Source of the DNA: a bacterium
GTDB taxonomy: Bacteria; SZUA-79; Acidulodesulfobacterales; Acidulodesulfobacteraceae
Assembly (NCBI GenBank): GCA_021788495.1
Contig: JAJYKQ010000006.1
Coordinates: 1 to 31,792 of the forward strand
DNA: 31,792 bases
Reading direction: 5' to 3'
Shown here: positions 22,700-31,257 of the stretch, one piece after another
How the letters are laid out: every line of letters starts with the position of its first letter
Position numbering within the stretch: position 1 is the first letter of the stretch
The notes under the pieces: model-generated
Told to the model about the DNA's origin: nothing
What the model saw: the letters and a program-made list of their open reading frames with translations, nothing else
Databases searched by the model: none
Made by a program: the position numbers and the translations under genes

Positions 22700-23920
22700 A
22701 TGTTTAAAAAAATGGAACTAAAAAATATGAAAATGAAAATATATACAGGTTTAAAGCATAATTTGCGCTATAATTTTTTTATAACCCTTGTTGCATTTTT
22801 GTCGGCAATTTTATCTATATTTTTAATTTTTTGGTCTGTTTCCTCTATTTTTAACGCAAAAAAATGTTATGCGTCCAACCCTCCCGCCTCAGCCGCTTCT
22901 TCTAAAAAGGGAGGGGCAAAATCAAACGATACGGCGGTGAGTCAATCCGCCCTTTCTATTTCAAAACTTAAAAACGGCGAAGATTTAAGCATGCTTTCTA
23001 TCGATTCTATTCCTTCGGCATTAAATAACGACTCCGAACTGAGTACTTTCGTTACATATATTTTCTATTTTTTATTTGCGCTTGGAATAGTCCTTTCTTT
23101 TTTTGAAGGATACCGCGCAGAATTAACGGGAGCCGTTTTTAATTATTACGGATTATTTTTAAGGACGGCTTTGATAGCTATAGGCTTTCTTTCATGGAAG
23201 CAGACTGGGCAGTCTAATTTTGCCCAGCTTATATTGACTTTAGCCGATAAAATTCAGCTTTATCTGATAAAGCAAAACATATTGGGGATAGGTCAGTCTG
23301 TTTCGCAGATAGTGTCTTCTATTTCGGGCAGTCTTCATTCCGTTTCGATACCTACCGTTTCTTCTAACGGCACCGCATCCGTAAAAAGCGGCTGGAATTT
23401 AAATCCCGTTTCCTGGCTTGCCGGCGCTATGCATGCGATAACGGGAGCGGTTCTTATGGGCATAATTTGGTTTTTGTTTAATATAATTTATCTTGCGATA
23501 CAGCTTTTTATGGCGTTAATTCAGCTTGTATTTTTAGGGCTTTTATTTTCGATGTGTCCTATAATACTCGGTTTTGAAACTATACCTTATATGAGAGGAA
23601 TATTCGGTAAATGGTTTAAAATGTTTGTAGAAATATCGTTCTGGGGGGTTATGGTCGCTCTCGAACAGCTTATTTTTTTTACTATATTAAGCAAAATGGA
23701 ATCTGCAAATATGCCTTCTACGGGAAGCGGAATAGGCAATATTATAGGATTGTTTACTTTTGCGGAAGTTATAACAGTTTTTATCGTAATGATAGCAATA
23801 AACGTTTCGGTTCCTTTTTTAGTAGCAAAATTATTTGAAGGTATAAGCGGCGAAGCGCATGAAAAAATTAAAAACGTAAAATCAAAAGTCGTTTCTGCAG
23901 GAATTGCCGCCGTTTCATAA
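22700..23920 (+). CDS. VirB6/TrbL-like polytopic membrane protein
   Basis: A 406-residue membrane protein with a first hydrophobic segment at about residues 27-48, a Ser/Lys-rich periplasmic loop, and then at least five more helices: STFVTYIFYFLFALGIVLSF, LFLRTALIAIGFLSW, GAVLMGIIWFLFNIIYLAIQ, LFMALIQLVFLGLLFSMCPI, SFWGVMVALEQLIFFTILS and FAEVITVFIVMIAINVSVPF. This overall layout is that of VirB6/TrbL channel proteins. The N-terminal half could alternatively be compared to TraG N-termini. Position between the VirB5-like and VirB8-like genes is typical. The leader is A/T-rich without a clear ribosome binding site, so ATG 22715 or 22727 are possible alternative starts. Confidence 0.7.
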   Translation: MFKKMELKNMKMKIYTGLKHNLRYNFFITLVAFLSAILSIFLIFWSVSSIFNAKKCYASNPPASAASSKKGGAKSNDTAVSQSALSISKLKNGEDLSMLSIDSIPSALNNDSELSTFVTYIFYFLFALGIVLSFFEGYRAELTGAVFNYYGLFLRTALIAIGFLSWKQTGQSNFAQLILTLADKIQLYLIKQNILGIGQSVSQIVSSISGSLHSVSIPTVSSNGTASVKSGWNLNPVSWLAGAMHAITGAVLMGIIWFLFNIIYLAIQLFMALIQLVFLGLLFSMCPIILGFETIPYMRGIFGKWFKMFVEISFWGVMVALEQLIFFTILSKMESANMPSTGSGIGNIIGLFTFAEVITVFIVMIAINVSVPFLVAKLFEGISGEAHEKIKNVKSKVVSAGIAAVS

Positions 23921-23989
23921 TAGTATTAAAAAAGTTATAAAAAATAAATAGTAAAAACTATAAAGATAAAAAATTAGGGTAAATACTAT

Positions 23990-24652
23990 ATGTCTAATCT
24001 GTTTAATTATAAAAACGATTATAAAAAAAGAAACGGCAGATTGTTTTACGAAATATGGGGCGATTTGGAAGCCCAGAATACGACCCTAAAAATAATAATA
24101 GTCTTAATGTCTTTAATTACTTCGACGTCTTTATTGACTGCTTTTTATACTTATAAAGCAAACAGGATTCCGGTAGTAATAAGGGTTAATTCGGCTGGAA
24201 ACGCAAAGGTATTGAGAAATCTGCCCTTTAATAATAAAACGGGAATGGGCGAAATAGTATATTTTTCAAAAAGTTTCGTAAGGGAATTTACCGGATTTAA
24301 TTCGATAATGATAAAAACGGAACTTTCCCGCGCATTAAATAAAATGTCGGAAACATACGGCAAAAAAACGCTCAGGGCTATAATAAGAAGCAGGTTTATT
24401 CAAAAAATGGAAAAAGCCGATATTACTTCAAAAATAAAATTTAAAAAAATAAAGTTAATTAAGCAGACCGTCAATCACGACGAATTAAAACTTTACGTCA
24501 TACGAACCGTAATATCTAATACCGATACTTCCGCGAAGAATGCGGCGGCCTACGAAGACAAATTGATTCTTAAAAGAATCAAAAGAAGCGTTCAGTATCC
24601 TTTCGGTTTGGAAATAGTCTATTTCAGCAGTTTAAAACTTGGAGGAGCTTAA
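23990..24652 (+). CDS. VirB8/TraE-like inner-membrane assembly factor
   Basis: A bitopic 220-residue protein with a short cytoplasmic N-terminus (RNGRLFYEIWGDLEAQNTTL), one membrane helix (IIIVLMSLITSTSLLTAFY, about 35-53), and a periplasmic NTF2-like domain beginning IPVVIRVNSAGNAKVLRNL, which matches the P-x-V-V-x-V-x-x-x-G motif of VirB8/TrbF/TraE proteins. The mixed alpha/beta sequence that follows fits. The gene order VirB6-VirB8-VirB10 also supports it. Its stop is 3 bp before the VirB10 start, indicating coupling. VirB8 organises the inner-membrane complex. Confidence 0.78.
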   Translation: MSNLFNYKNDYKKRNGRLFYEIWGDLEAQNTTLKIIIVLMSLITSTSLLTAFYTYKANRIPVVIRVNSAGNAKVLRNLPFNNKTGMGEIVYFSKSFVREFTGFNSIMIKTELSRALNKMSETYGKKTLRAIIRSRFIQKMEKADITSKIKFKKIKLIKQTVNHDELKLYVIRTVISNTDTSAKNAAAYEDKLILKRIKRSVQYPFGLEIVYFSSLKLGGA

Positions 24653-24655
24653 AGG

Positions 24656-25972
24656 ATGTTTAAAAATTTGAACGATTCTAACGTAATCAAAGAAGAAGAA
24701 TTAGAGAACGGCGACAGTTATAACAATAACGATAACGATAATTACGTTAATTTTAACGAAAGTAAAAGAAAAAGTAAAAGCGGAAGCGGAAGCGGAAATG
24801 AAAGCGAAGACAAAAATGAAACGGTCGACGCTATATATGACGACGGAGCCGACGACGGCAAAGATATTTATAATTCAAACCCTGCGGTCCCAAAAAAATT
24901 ATCGGGAAAAGATTTTTTACGCTATTTTAAATTGCCGCTGATAATTTTAGTTATATTAATTGCCGTCTTGCTTTTTATAAAATATATATTAAGCGGAAAA
25001 CCGGAAAAAGTCGTGAAAAAAGTCGTGAAGAACAATACCGTTATAAACGATAAAAAAATGTTTTCTCCTGCGGTTTTTAATGAAAGCGGTAAAAATAATT
25101 CCGTAGAAAAAAATCGTTTAAGTTCCAAGTCGAACGAGATAGGAAGAAAAAAATTTAACGTTAAATTTAAAAAAGAAGCGGATAATTTGAACCGCAGGAT
25201 AAAATTTAATTCGGACGGAGGTAACGGTAACGGATACGGCGGACGCTACTCGAACTCTCGAAGCGGTTCGGCGGCTCAGATAACTAAAAAAACCGTAGTT
25301 TTTATAAAAGCAAGCTACGGAAAATATATTTTAGATAAAGAAAGAGGTTTAAAAATCGTCAAAGGCCCGCGAAAAAACGCCGGTTTTCCGCAGAAAACAG
25401 CTTATTCGGAAATAGCCGTCCCGCAAGGCGCAGTAATAAACGCCTACACGAAATATAAAATTTTTTCGTATAATACGTCCGTTCCCGTAATAGCCGTATC
25501 GGTTTCAGGTTATTACCGCGGCGGCAAACGTGTTTTCGAAAAAGGAGCCGAATTTTTTGGAACGGTAAGCGTAAAACATTCTTTAAACAGACTGAACATA
25601 AATTTTAATAAGATTATAGAGCGTTCCGGAAAATCTTTAACCATAGACGCAATAGCGATGATGCCCGACGGTTCAGGCGGCGTAAAAGGCGACGTCCATA
25701 ATCATTATACCGGAAATATATTAACTTCTATAGCGCAGGGCATAGTCGGCGCGGCGTCTATTTTCGTAGGAGGCGGGTCGAGCGTTAACTCCTCTAATCC
25801 ATATACTTTTCAGGATCAGGTTCGGCAAAACGTAGCGCAGAACGAACTTAACGACGCCGAAAACGGACTTAACGGTTATGCGCAGTCCAATCAAAACATT
25901 AGTATTACTTTGCCGGCGGGTACTCCTATTAAGATAATTTTTTTAAGACCTTTATATATGAACGGGATTTAA
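24656..25972 (+). CDS. virB10: VirB10/TrbI-type T4SS scaffold
   Basis: VirB10 spans from inner to outer membrane and forms the core channel. The 438-residue protein has an acidic, Asn-rich cytoplasmic N-terminus (1-85), a membrane helix FKLPLIILVILIAVLLFIKY (91-110), a basic Lys/Asn-rich periplasmic linker, and a C-terminal TrbI domain: IAVPQGAVINAYTKYKIFSY, FEKGAEFFGTVSVKHSLNR, GKSLTIDAIAMMPDGSGGVKG and, at the very end, SITLPAGTPIKIIFLRPLYM. These are recognisable VirB10 features. A GGAGG at 24641-24645 and the 3-bp gap to the upstream stop support the start. The linker lacks the usual proline richness, being rich in Lys, Asn and Ser instead. Confidence 0.88.
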   Translation: MFKNLNDSNVIKEEELENGDSYNNNDNDNYVNFNESKRKSKSGSGSGNESEDKNETVDAIYDDGADDGKDIYNSNPAVPKKLSGKDFLRYFKLPLIILVILIAVLLFIKYILSGKPEKVVKKVVKNNTVINDKKMFSPAVFNESGKNNSVEKNRLSSKSNEIGRKKFNVKFKKEADNLNRRIKFNSDGGNGNGYGGRYSNSRSGSAAQITKKTVVFIKASYGKYILDKERGLKIVKGPRKNAGFPQKTAYSEIAVPQGAVINAYTKYKIFSYNTSVPVIAVSVSGYYRGGKRVFEKGAEFFGTVSVKHSLNRLNINFNKIIERSGKSLTIDAIAMMPDGSGGVKGDVHNHYTGNILTSIAQGIVGAASIFVGGGSSVNSSNPYTFQDQVRQNVAQNELNDAENGLNGYAQSNQNISITLPAGTPIKIIFLRPLYMNGI

Positions 25973-25995
25973 CGGCTTGAACGCAAAATAAAATT

Positions 25996-26916
25996 ATGAA
26001 CGATAATAATACATATACGATAGCAGATAAAATCAACGCTATAAAAGACGGTTTAAACGTAAATTTTCTGGAAAGAAAAAATGCCGTAGATATGATAGTT
26101 TTATCCGTTATTTCAGGAAAACATTCAATTTTAATAGGCGGCCCCGGACTCGCAAAAACGGCTGTTTTAAAAGCGCTTGCCTGCAGGATAAAAGGTTTAA
26201 AATTTTTTGATTTTCAAATGACGCCTGCAACTAAAATAGAGGAACTTCTTTCTTGCGGAGGAACAGGCGATAGCCGCAGCCGGAATAAAAATAAAATCGG
26301 CATCGACAATTGCGATATTGCTTTGATAGACGAATTTTTTAAAGGTCATCATTCCACGTTAAACTCATTGTTATCGATAATGAATGAAAGAATATTTTAT
26401 AACGGAAACTCCGAACCAGTGAAAATTCCGCTAATAAGTCTTTTTGCGTCGTCTAACGAAAGGCCGGACAAGTCTTCCGATTCAAATCTTTTGCCTCTTT
26501 ACGACAGATTTTTATTCAGAATGGAAATTCTGCCCGTCAGAAGCGAAGAAAATTTTAAAAAATTACTTGGAATTAAAGACGGAGATATTGAAAAATGTGA
26601 AATTTATAAATACGGAAAAGAAGATTTTTTGTGCAGGGAAGATATAAATATCCTAAATAAAACGGCGGAAAACATAGAAATTAGCGACGAAATTTTAAAT
26701 AAAATGTATTTAATCAGGGAAGAATTAAAAAATAAGCAGGTGATAGTTTCCGACAGAAGATGGCGCGAAACGGTTAAAATTTTAAAAACGACCGCGGTTT
26801 TAAACAAAAGGTCTTATGTTGCGGCTGAAGACTTAAAAATGCTCGAACCTTCTTTATGGACATATTATTCCGATATAAGGGCGGTAAAAAACGTCGTAGG
26901 GAGAGTTTTAAAATGA
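25996..26916 (+). CDS. MoxR/RavA-type AAA+ ATPase within the T4SS operon
   Basis: A 306-residue AAA+ ATPase of the MoxR group, closest in wording to RavA. Motifs: FLERKNAVDMIVLSVISGK before Walker A GGPGLAKT (48-55), then FDFQMTPATKIEELL, Walker B ALIDEFFKG (109-117), LNSLLSIMNERIF, sensor 1 in ASSNERPD (Asn154), LYDRFLFRMEI, and sensor 2 VSDRRWRET (251-259). MoxR ATPases usually act as chaperone-like unfoldases with a von Willebrand A-domain partner; no such partner is in the window. It lies 23 bp after virB10 and its TGA overlaps the ATG of the coupling-protein gene. This is the slot where virB11 often occurs. It lacks VirB11 features. A secretion-specific role is inferred from position only. 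Confidence 0.88.
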   Translation: MNDNNTYTIADKINAIKDGLNVNFLERKNAVDMIVLSVISGKHSILIGGPGLAKTAVLKALACRIKGLKFFDFQMTPATKIEELLSCGGTGDSRSRNKNKIGIDNCDIALIDEFFKGHHSTLNSLLSIMNERIFYNGNSEPVKIPLISLFASSNERPDKSSDSNLLPLYDRFLFRMEILPVRSEENFKKLLGIKDGDIEKCEIYKYGKEDFLCREDINILNKTAENIEISDEILNKMYLIREELKNKQVIVSDRRWRETVKILKTTAVLNKRSYVAAEDLKMLEPSLWTYYSDIRAVKNVVGRVLK

Positions 26917-28712
26917 AAAACGGCGAAAAAAACGGCGCTTTTATCGTTAAATTATCGGTTTCGGGCGGAATTTTCGCAATAGAATTAGTTTATCTGTTTC
27001 TTGTATCAGGATTTTTCTTCGATGAAAAAATATCTAACTATTTTGCTTATTTTAAAGGAGTAAAGCTTGCGTTTATTTTTATTCCTTTAACTACATGGTT
27101 TGCGTCTTCATACACTTTGACTAATATAATTTTCAATAAATATTTATATTTAAAACCCGACGACGATAAAAAAATTAAAAATAAACTAACGGGCAAAAAA
27201 TCAAAAAATACCGGCGCTATGATATGGCCGGAAAGCCCGGAGCTTCAGTTGGTAGTCGGAGAAATTCACGAAAAAAACGGAGACAGAAAAGAAAAACCGG
27301 ATTGGCTTACAATAGACGCAAAGGGTCTATATACAGGAATATTAGTATTTGGCTCTACGGGCACCGGAAAAACAACCGCATGCGCATACCCTTTTTTAGA
27401 CCAGTTGGCTAAATATAAAAACAAGTCGCCGGAAGAAAAGATAGGCGGGCTTATACTAGACGTTAAAGGCGATTTTTGGAAAGAGGCGGTTTCCATACTA
27501 AAACGAAATGGAAGAGCAGAAGATATAGTTATAATCGAACCCGGGTCCGGTTACTACTTTAATCCCATACATTATCCGCATCTAGATGCCAAAATTATTG
27601 CAGAAAGATTATATTCAGTTTTAGAAAATATGAATTCAAACGACGGAAGACAGGACAGTTTCTGGAAAGATAAATCCATAAATCTTTTGGCGAATTCCAT
27701 AGATATAATACGGCTTTGCATGGATTACGCTACCTTAAGCGATATTTACGAAATATTGTCCGACGAAAATAAACTTAGCAACATTATAGATTATGCAAAA
27801 AATTTAATAAAAATAAAATCGAATAAAACCGAAACTTACGCAAACGAACTTAAATTAGCGGTATCTTATTTTTCGGGCGCGGATTACGCAGGTCTCGACG
27901 AAAGGACAAAAGCCATTATTAAGAGCGAATCTTTAAGGGTATGCAGCGATTTTATAAAGCCTGTTTTTAAAGATACTTTCTGCGCTCCTCAGGAAAAGCT
28001 AAATTTTCCGGGCTTTCATGAAGTCGTTAATTCCGGAAAAATAGTTATATTAAACATGCCGGAATCAAAATACGGTTTAACCGGAAAAATTATAGGCATA
28101 ATGATGAAACTAGATTACTTCAGGACGGTTCTCAACAGGGTTTACAAATCGGTCATAGACGATAAAGTAAATACTAAAAGACCGGTCTTGTTTATATGCG
28201 ACGAATATCAGAATTATGTGACTTCCGGCGATATAGAATCGGACGCTGAATTTTTCGCAAGATGCAGACAGTCTAAAGCGATTAATATAGTTTTAACCCA
28301 GAGTTACAGTTCTTTAAAGTTGAAACTCGGCTCCGAAGAAAAATTAAATTCTTTAATAGGAAATATAAGATCGACTATTTGGCTTGCGTTAAGCGACGAT
28401 TATTCGAGAGAAAAAGCTTCTAAAATATGCGATAAGGAGTATAAGCTTAAAATTACGGAAAATATAACCGAGCAGGACGACAGGGCGGTATTTAATCCTT
28501 ATATAGGAAAACTGCTGTCCGACGACAATACTATTTCTCAGGGAACCACAAAGACTTACGAAAAAATGCCGTCTTTCGATACCGACGGTTTTGCAAATTT
28601 AAAATTAAATCAGGCCGTTTACAGAGTTTATTCCGGCGGCGAAGTAAAAGGACCCGGCGTAGTATATCTTCATCCTATATACAGGCCTAAAACTAAGAGC
28701 TATTTCGATTAG
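26913..28712 (+). CDS. virD4: VirD4/TraG-type coupling protein
   Basis: The coupling protein recruits substrates (DNA-relaxase complexes or proteins) to the transfer channel. From the ATG at 26913, which overlaps the MoxR TGA as ATGA, it is 599 residues; an upstream in-frame start at 26856 would run deep into the previous gene. Two N-terminal membrane segments occur (about 18-36 and 49-75). ATPase motifs follow: Walker A GSTGTGKT (about 146-153), GGLILDVKGDFWKEAV, Walker B VLFICDEYQNYV (about 424-435), and the TraG/TraD signature CRQSKAINIVLTQSYSSLK with IGNIRSTIWLALSDDYSREK. The length is standard. Its presence favours a conjugative or effector-translocating machine over a simple pilus. Confidence 0.9.
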   Translation: MKNGEKNGAFIVKLSVSGGIFAIELVYLFLVSGFFFDEKISNYFAYFKGVKLAFIFIPLTTWFASSYTLTNIIFNKYLYLKPDDDKKIKNKLTGKKSKNTGAMIWPESPELQLVVGEIHEKNGDRKEKPDWLTIDAKGLYTGILVFGSTGTGKTTACAYPFLDQLAKYKNKSPEEKIGGLILDVKGDFWKEAVSILKRNGRAEDIVIIEPGSGYYFNPIHYPHLDAKIIAERLYSVLENMNSNDGRQDSFWKDKSINLLANSIDIIRLCMDYATLSDIYEILSDENKLSNIIDYAKNLIKIKSNKTETYANELKLAVSYFSGADYAGLDERTKAIIKSESLRVCSDFIKPVFKDTFCAPQEKLNFPGFHEVVNSGKIVILNMPESKYGLTGKIIGIMMKLDYFRTVLNRVYKSVIDDKVNTKRPVLFICDEYQNYVTSGDIESDAEFFARCRQSKAINIVLTQSYSSLKLKLGSEEKLNSLIGNIRSTIWLALSDDYSREKASKICDKEYKLKITENITEQDDRAVFNPYIGKLLSDDNTISQGTTKTYEKMPSFDTDGFANLKLNQAVYRVYSGGEVKGPGVVYLHPIYRPKTKSYFD

Positions 28713-28765
28713 TTTTGTTATTATTAAAATTTGAAATAATAAGGTTGGGGGTTAGATAATATATT

Positions 28766-29116
28766 ATGGGCAATTACGGTTACGGCGGAAACGGAAGAGG
28801 AGGGCAGGGAGGAGATCTGGATATTATTGAGATAGCTTTTTTAGTATTTAGCGGATTATTCGCTCTTTTCTATTTTACGAATTTAAATTTTAAGTATTAT
28901 ATAAATTCGTTTTATGCATTTATAGCCTATTCTTTTAAAGTTTATCCTGCAGACGTAATTTTATACGTTTTAAACCTGTTTTTATTTTTAGCGGGACTTC
29001 ACGGTTTATACGTTAGAATTTTTGAAATAAGGGTCAGCGGTTCTAAACTAAAAATGTTTAATAAATTAGAAAAATATAACGGCGGCAATAACGAAGAAAA
29101 CGGCATGAAACCATAA
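28766..29116 (+). CDS. Small membrane protein of the T4SS operon, unknown
   Basis: A 116-residue protein with a Gly-rich, Tyr-containing N-terminus (GNYGYGGNGRGGQGGD), then two clear hydrophobic segments (IIEIAFLVFSGLFALFYF and VILYVLNLFLFLAGLHGLYV) with a weaker hydrophobic region between them, and a polar Asn/Glu-rich tail. I do not recognise a family. It lies between the coupling protein and the VirB9-like gene, 53 bp after the former and 15 bp before the latter, in the same direction, so it is very likely part of the same machine. An imperfect G-rich stretch lies upstream of the start. Confidence 0.6.
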   Translation: MGNYGYGGNGRGGQGGDLDIIEIAFLVFSGLFALFYFTNLNFKYYINSFYAFIAYSFKVYPADVILYVLNLFLFLAGLHGLYVRIFEIRVSGSKLKMFNKLEKYNGGNNEENGMKP

Positions 29117-29117
29117 A

Positions 29118-29124
29118 AAGGAGG
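29118..29124 (+). promoter_or_regulatory. Ribosome binding site supporting a TTG start
   Basis: A perfect AAGGAGG lies 7 nt before TTG 29132, right after the stop of the preceding gene. This decides the non-ATG start of the VirB9-like gene. Confidence 0.65.
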
Positions 29125-29131
29125 AAATATT

Positions 29132-30220
29132 TTGAAATTAAATTCAAACCAAAATTTGAAAGAAAATTATAAATATAAATTAAAGTTTACATTTAAATAT
29201 AATACTATAACTTATTGTATTAACGGCATTAAATTATATAAAATATTGCCTTTTTTCTTAATTTTATTTCTGTCATATTATATAAATTTTACTGCCAAGC
29301 CTTCATTCGCCGTAAGTTATTCGCCTTTAAAAAAATATACGATGAGGAAAAAACTTTGGGTGCATAAACTGCGAATAAAATCCGGCATAATATATAAATT
29401 AAACACGTCGCCGGGATATGTTTCCGTTATAACTCTTCCCGTTATACCTTTGGACGTTGCGCTGGGCAATACCGGAGCTTTTTCGGAACAGATAGTAGGC
29501 AGGCAGATATTTATAAAACCAATTACATACGATTATAAAGAAACCGGCAACCTTGAGATATACACTAAATACGGGTTAATAAACGTACTTTTAAGAATAA
29601 GCAACGCTAAATCGGTCACCTATAATTTAAACATTGCAAATACTATAAAAAACGTTTTCGTCAAAAATTACGTTAAAAACAAAATTGACGCTTTAAAAAC
29701 GACTTTGTCCAAAAAATATAAAACTCGTGAATTATCTTTAAGCAAAAAAGCCGAAGAATTAAAAAAAGAAAAAAGAAGCGTTATGAATCTTATCCTTATG
29801 ATTAACAGAAAAATAATCAACAAGTCGTTTACCGAAGACGGTGTTACGCTGACTGCGCTTGCCGTAAGCAGGATAAAAAATTTTTATTACCTGCAGTATC
29901 AGCTGACTAATAATTCAAACAGAAAATTTTTCGTAAGAAACGTCTATCTGTATAAAGAATACGGCGGCAATTTTTTCAACGGATACACGCCCGATAAATT
30001 AGAAGAAATTCCGGTTATAAATAAAACGCCTCATAATAAATACTATATGCCTTATAAAATAATAAAAAACGTAATAATTTTTAAAAAAGGCGGCAAAAGC
30101 GGCTCGAACGGCGGCGGTTATTCGGCGCAATCGTCGGGATATACGAATATGAGGCTTTCTTTTCATATTTTATACGGTAAAAGATTAATAAAATTAAAAA
30201 TTAACGGTATTAACCCATAA
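29132..30220 (+). CDS. VirB9/TrbG-like outer-membrane complex protein
   Basis: A 362-residue exported protein with a long, basic N-region and a hydrophobic signal (ILPFFLILFLSYYINFTAK, likely cleavage near PSFA-VS, about residue 61). The next part reads SPGYVSVITLPVIPLDVALG, RQIFIKPITYDYKETGNLEIYTKYGLINVLLRI. This matches the VirB9 N-terminal pattern (G-x-x-x-x-I-x-x-P ... G-D/N ... K-P ... T-N-L-x-I-x-T). A Lys-rich helical linker (about 190-225) joins a second beta-rich domain (GVTLTALAVSRIKNFYYLQY, YTNMRLSFHILYG), as in VirB9. The virB9 gene normally lies between virB8 and virB10; here it is moved downstream of the coupling protein. TTG start with a strong ribosome binding site. Confidence 0.7.
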   Translation: MKLNSNQNLKENYKYKLKFTFKYNTITYCINGIKLYKILPFFLILFLSYYINFTAKPSFAVSYSPLKKYTMRKKLWVHKLRIKSGIIYKLNTSPGYVSVITLPVIPLDVALGNTGAFSEQIVGRQIFIKPITYDYKETGNLEIYTKYGLINVLLRISNAKSVTYNLNIANTIKNVFVKNYVKNKIDALKTTLSKKYKTRELSLSKKAEELKKEKRSVMNLILMINRKIINKSFTEDGVTLTALAVSRIKNFYYLQYQLTNNSNRKFFVRNVYLYKEYGGNFFNGYTPDKLEEIPVINKTPHNKYYMPYKIIKNVIIFKKGGKSGSNGGGYSAQSSGYTNMRLSFHILYGKRLIKLKINGINP

Positions 30221-30291
30221 TCGATATTAATTCTCTATTTTAATTTATATTTCGATAGCTAAAATCTTAAATAAAAATCTTAAATAAAAAA

Positions 30292-31257
30292 ATGAAAATC
30301 AATAATAAGTATATAGGTATAAAAATAATAAAAAAAATTATTAAATATAATAACATAAAGATATATATTTTATGTTTTACATTAATTTTATCGATGCAAT
30401 TTTTTCTTTCGGGTTGCGCTTCAAATTCTTTATTTAGAAATAGTTCTGCATCGACTTATAATAATTATAATAATAAAGAAAGCGGCAGTAACGGAAGCGG
30501 CGCTTTTTTAGAAAAAAATGAAAACCTTAAAAAAGCGCTGGAAAATAGCGTATTATACTATTCTTTAAAATTAAACAAAGTTTCGGGAAGAAAAATTAAG
30601 AATTTAGAACGTTCGGAAAAATACGGGCATAAGGGCAAAATTAAGCAAACAGGCTTAAACAATGGTTATATTGTGCCTTCCTTTATGAAGGAAGAACACG
30701 GCATTACCGATAAAATTAAAAAAAATACAAAAAATTACGCTTATAATGCTACTGCTACCGTTAAAATAAGAAAGGTCAAATCGGCTAAAGACGTGAATAA
30801 AAATGTAAATACGGCTGCGGCTGCCAATGCGTCAAAACAAAAAGAAAAAGAAATAACCCCGATATTTATTAAATTAAGTAAAACCGCTAAGGCCGACGAC
30901 GGTAAAATAGTTTTAAACATAAACGGCATTCAAGCTGCGGGCAATTTAGAAATTATTTCGTTTTCGCTGTCTAATTTTTACAAATTGCCTTTAAGATATA
31001 AGCCTTTGCTGTTTGAAAAATCGGGTAAAAACAAACACATAGAAATACCTTTTAAATCAAATATTAAAAAACAAGGCGGTAAAAATTACTTTATTTTATC
31101 CGGCTTTAGCAAAATCAAAGGAAAACTTATCTGCATTTTAAAAGATAAAAAAAGCATTGAGAAACCGGCTTTGCATAAAACGGTTTTGTTTATCGAAGCG
31201 TTATATAAAAACAATTACGGCGGAGTAAGATTTATAAAACTGCCCGTTAGATTATGA
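30292..31257 (+). CDS. Putative T4SS lipoprotein, unknown family
   Basis: A 321-residue lipoprotein. The N-terminus is basic, followed by a hydrophobic core (IYILCFTLILSMQFF) and a lipobox L39-S40-G41-Cys42-A, so the mature protein would be lipid-anchored at Cys42, probably to the outer membrane. A low-complexity Asn/Ser/Lys region follows, then a compact beta-rich C-terminal part (about 195-321) that includes LEIISFSLSNFYKLP and KNYFILSGFSKIKGK. Lipoproteins with VirB7, TraV or TrbH roles anchor the core complex and would fit, but VirB7 is much smaller and no family motif is seen. Its TGA overlaps the ATG of the VirB1-like gene. The leader contains a 13-bp tandem repeat (about 30261-30285) and no ribosome binding site. 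Confidence 0.6.
   Translation: MKINNKYIGIKIIKKIIKYNNIKIYILCFTLILSMQFFLSGCASNSLFRNSSASTYNNYNNKESGSNGSGAFLEKNENLKKALENSVLYYSLKLNKVSGRKIKNLERSEKYGHKGKIKQTGLNNGYIVPSFMKEEHGITDKIKKNTKNYAYNATATVKIRKVKSAKDVNKNVNTAAAANASKQKEKEITPIFIKLSKTAKADDGKIVLNINGIQAAGNLEIISFSLSNFYKLPLRYKPLLFEKSGKNKHIEIPFKSNIKKQGGKNYFILSGFSKIKGKLICILKDKKSIEKPALHKTVLFIEALYKNNYGGVRFIKLPVRL

Noticed and set aside
26856..26912. Longer N-terminus for the coupling protein
   Set aside because: It would overlap the MoxR-type gene by 60 bp; ATG 26913, in an ATGA overlap, gives a normal N-terminus with two membrane helices.
25996..26916. Calling the ATPase VirB11 because of its position
   Set aside because: The motifs GGPGLAKT, ALIDEFFKG and SDRRWRE are those of MoxR/RavA AAA+ proteins; VirB11 motifs are not seen.
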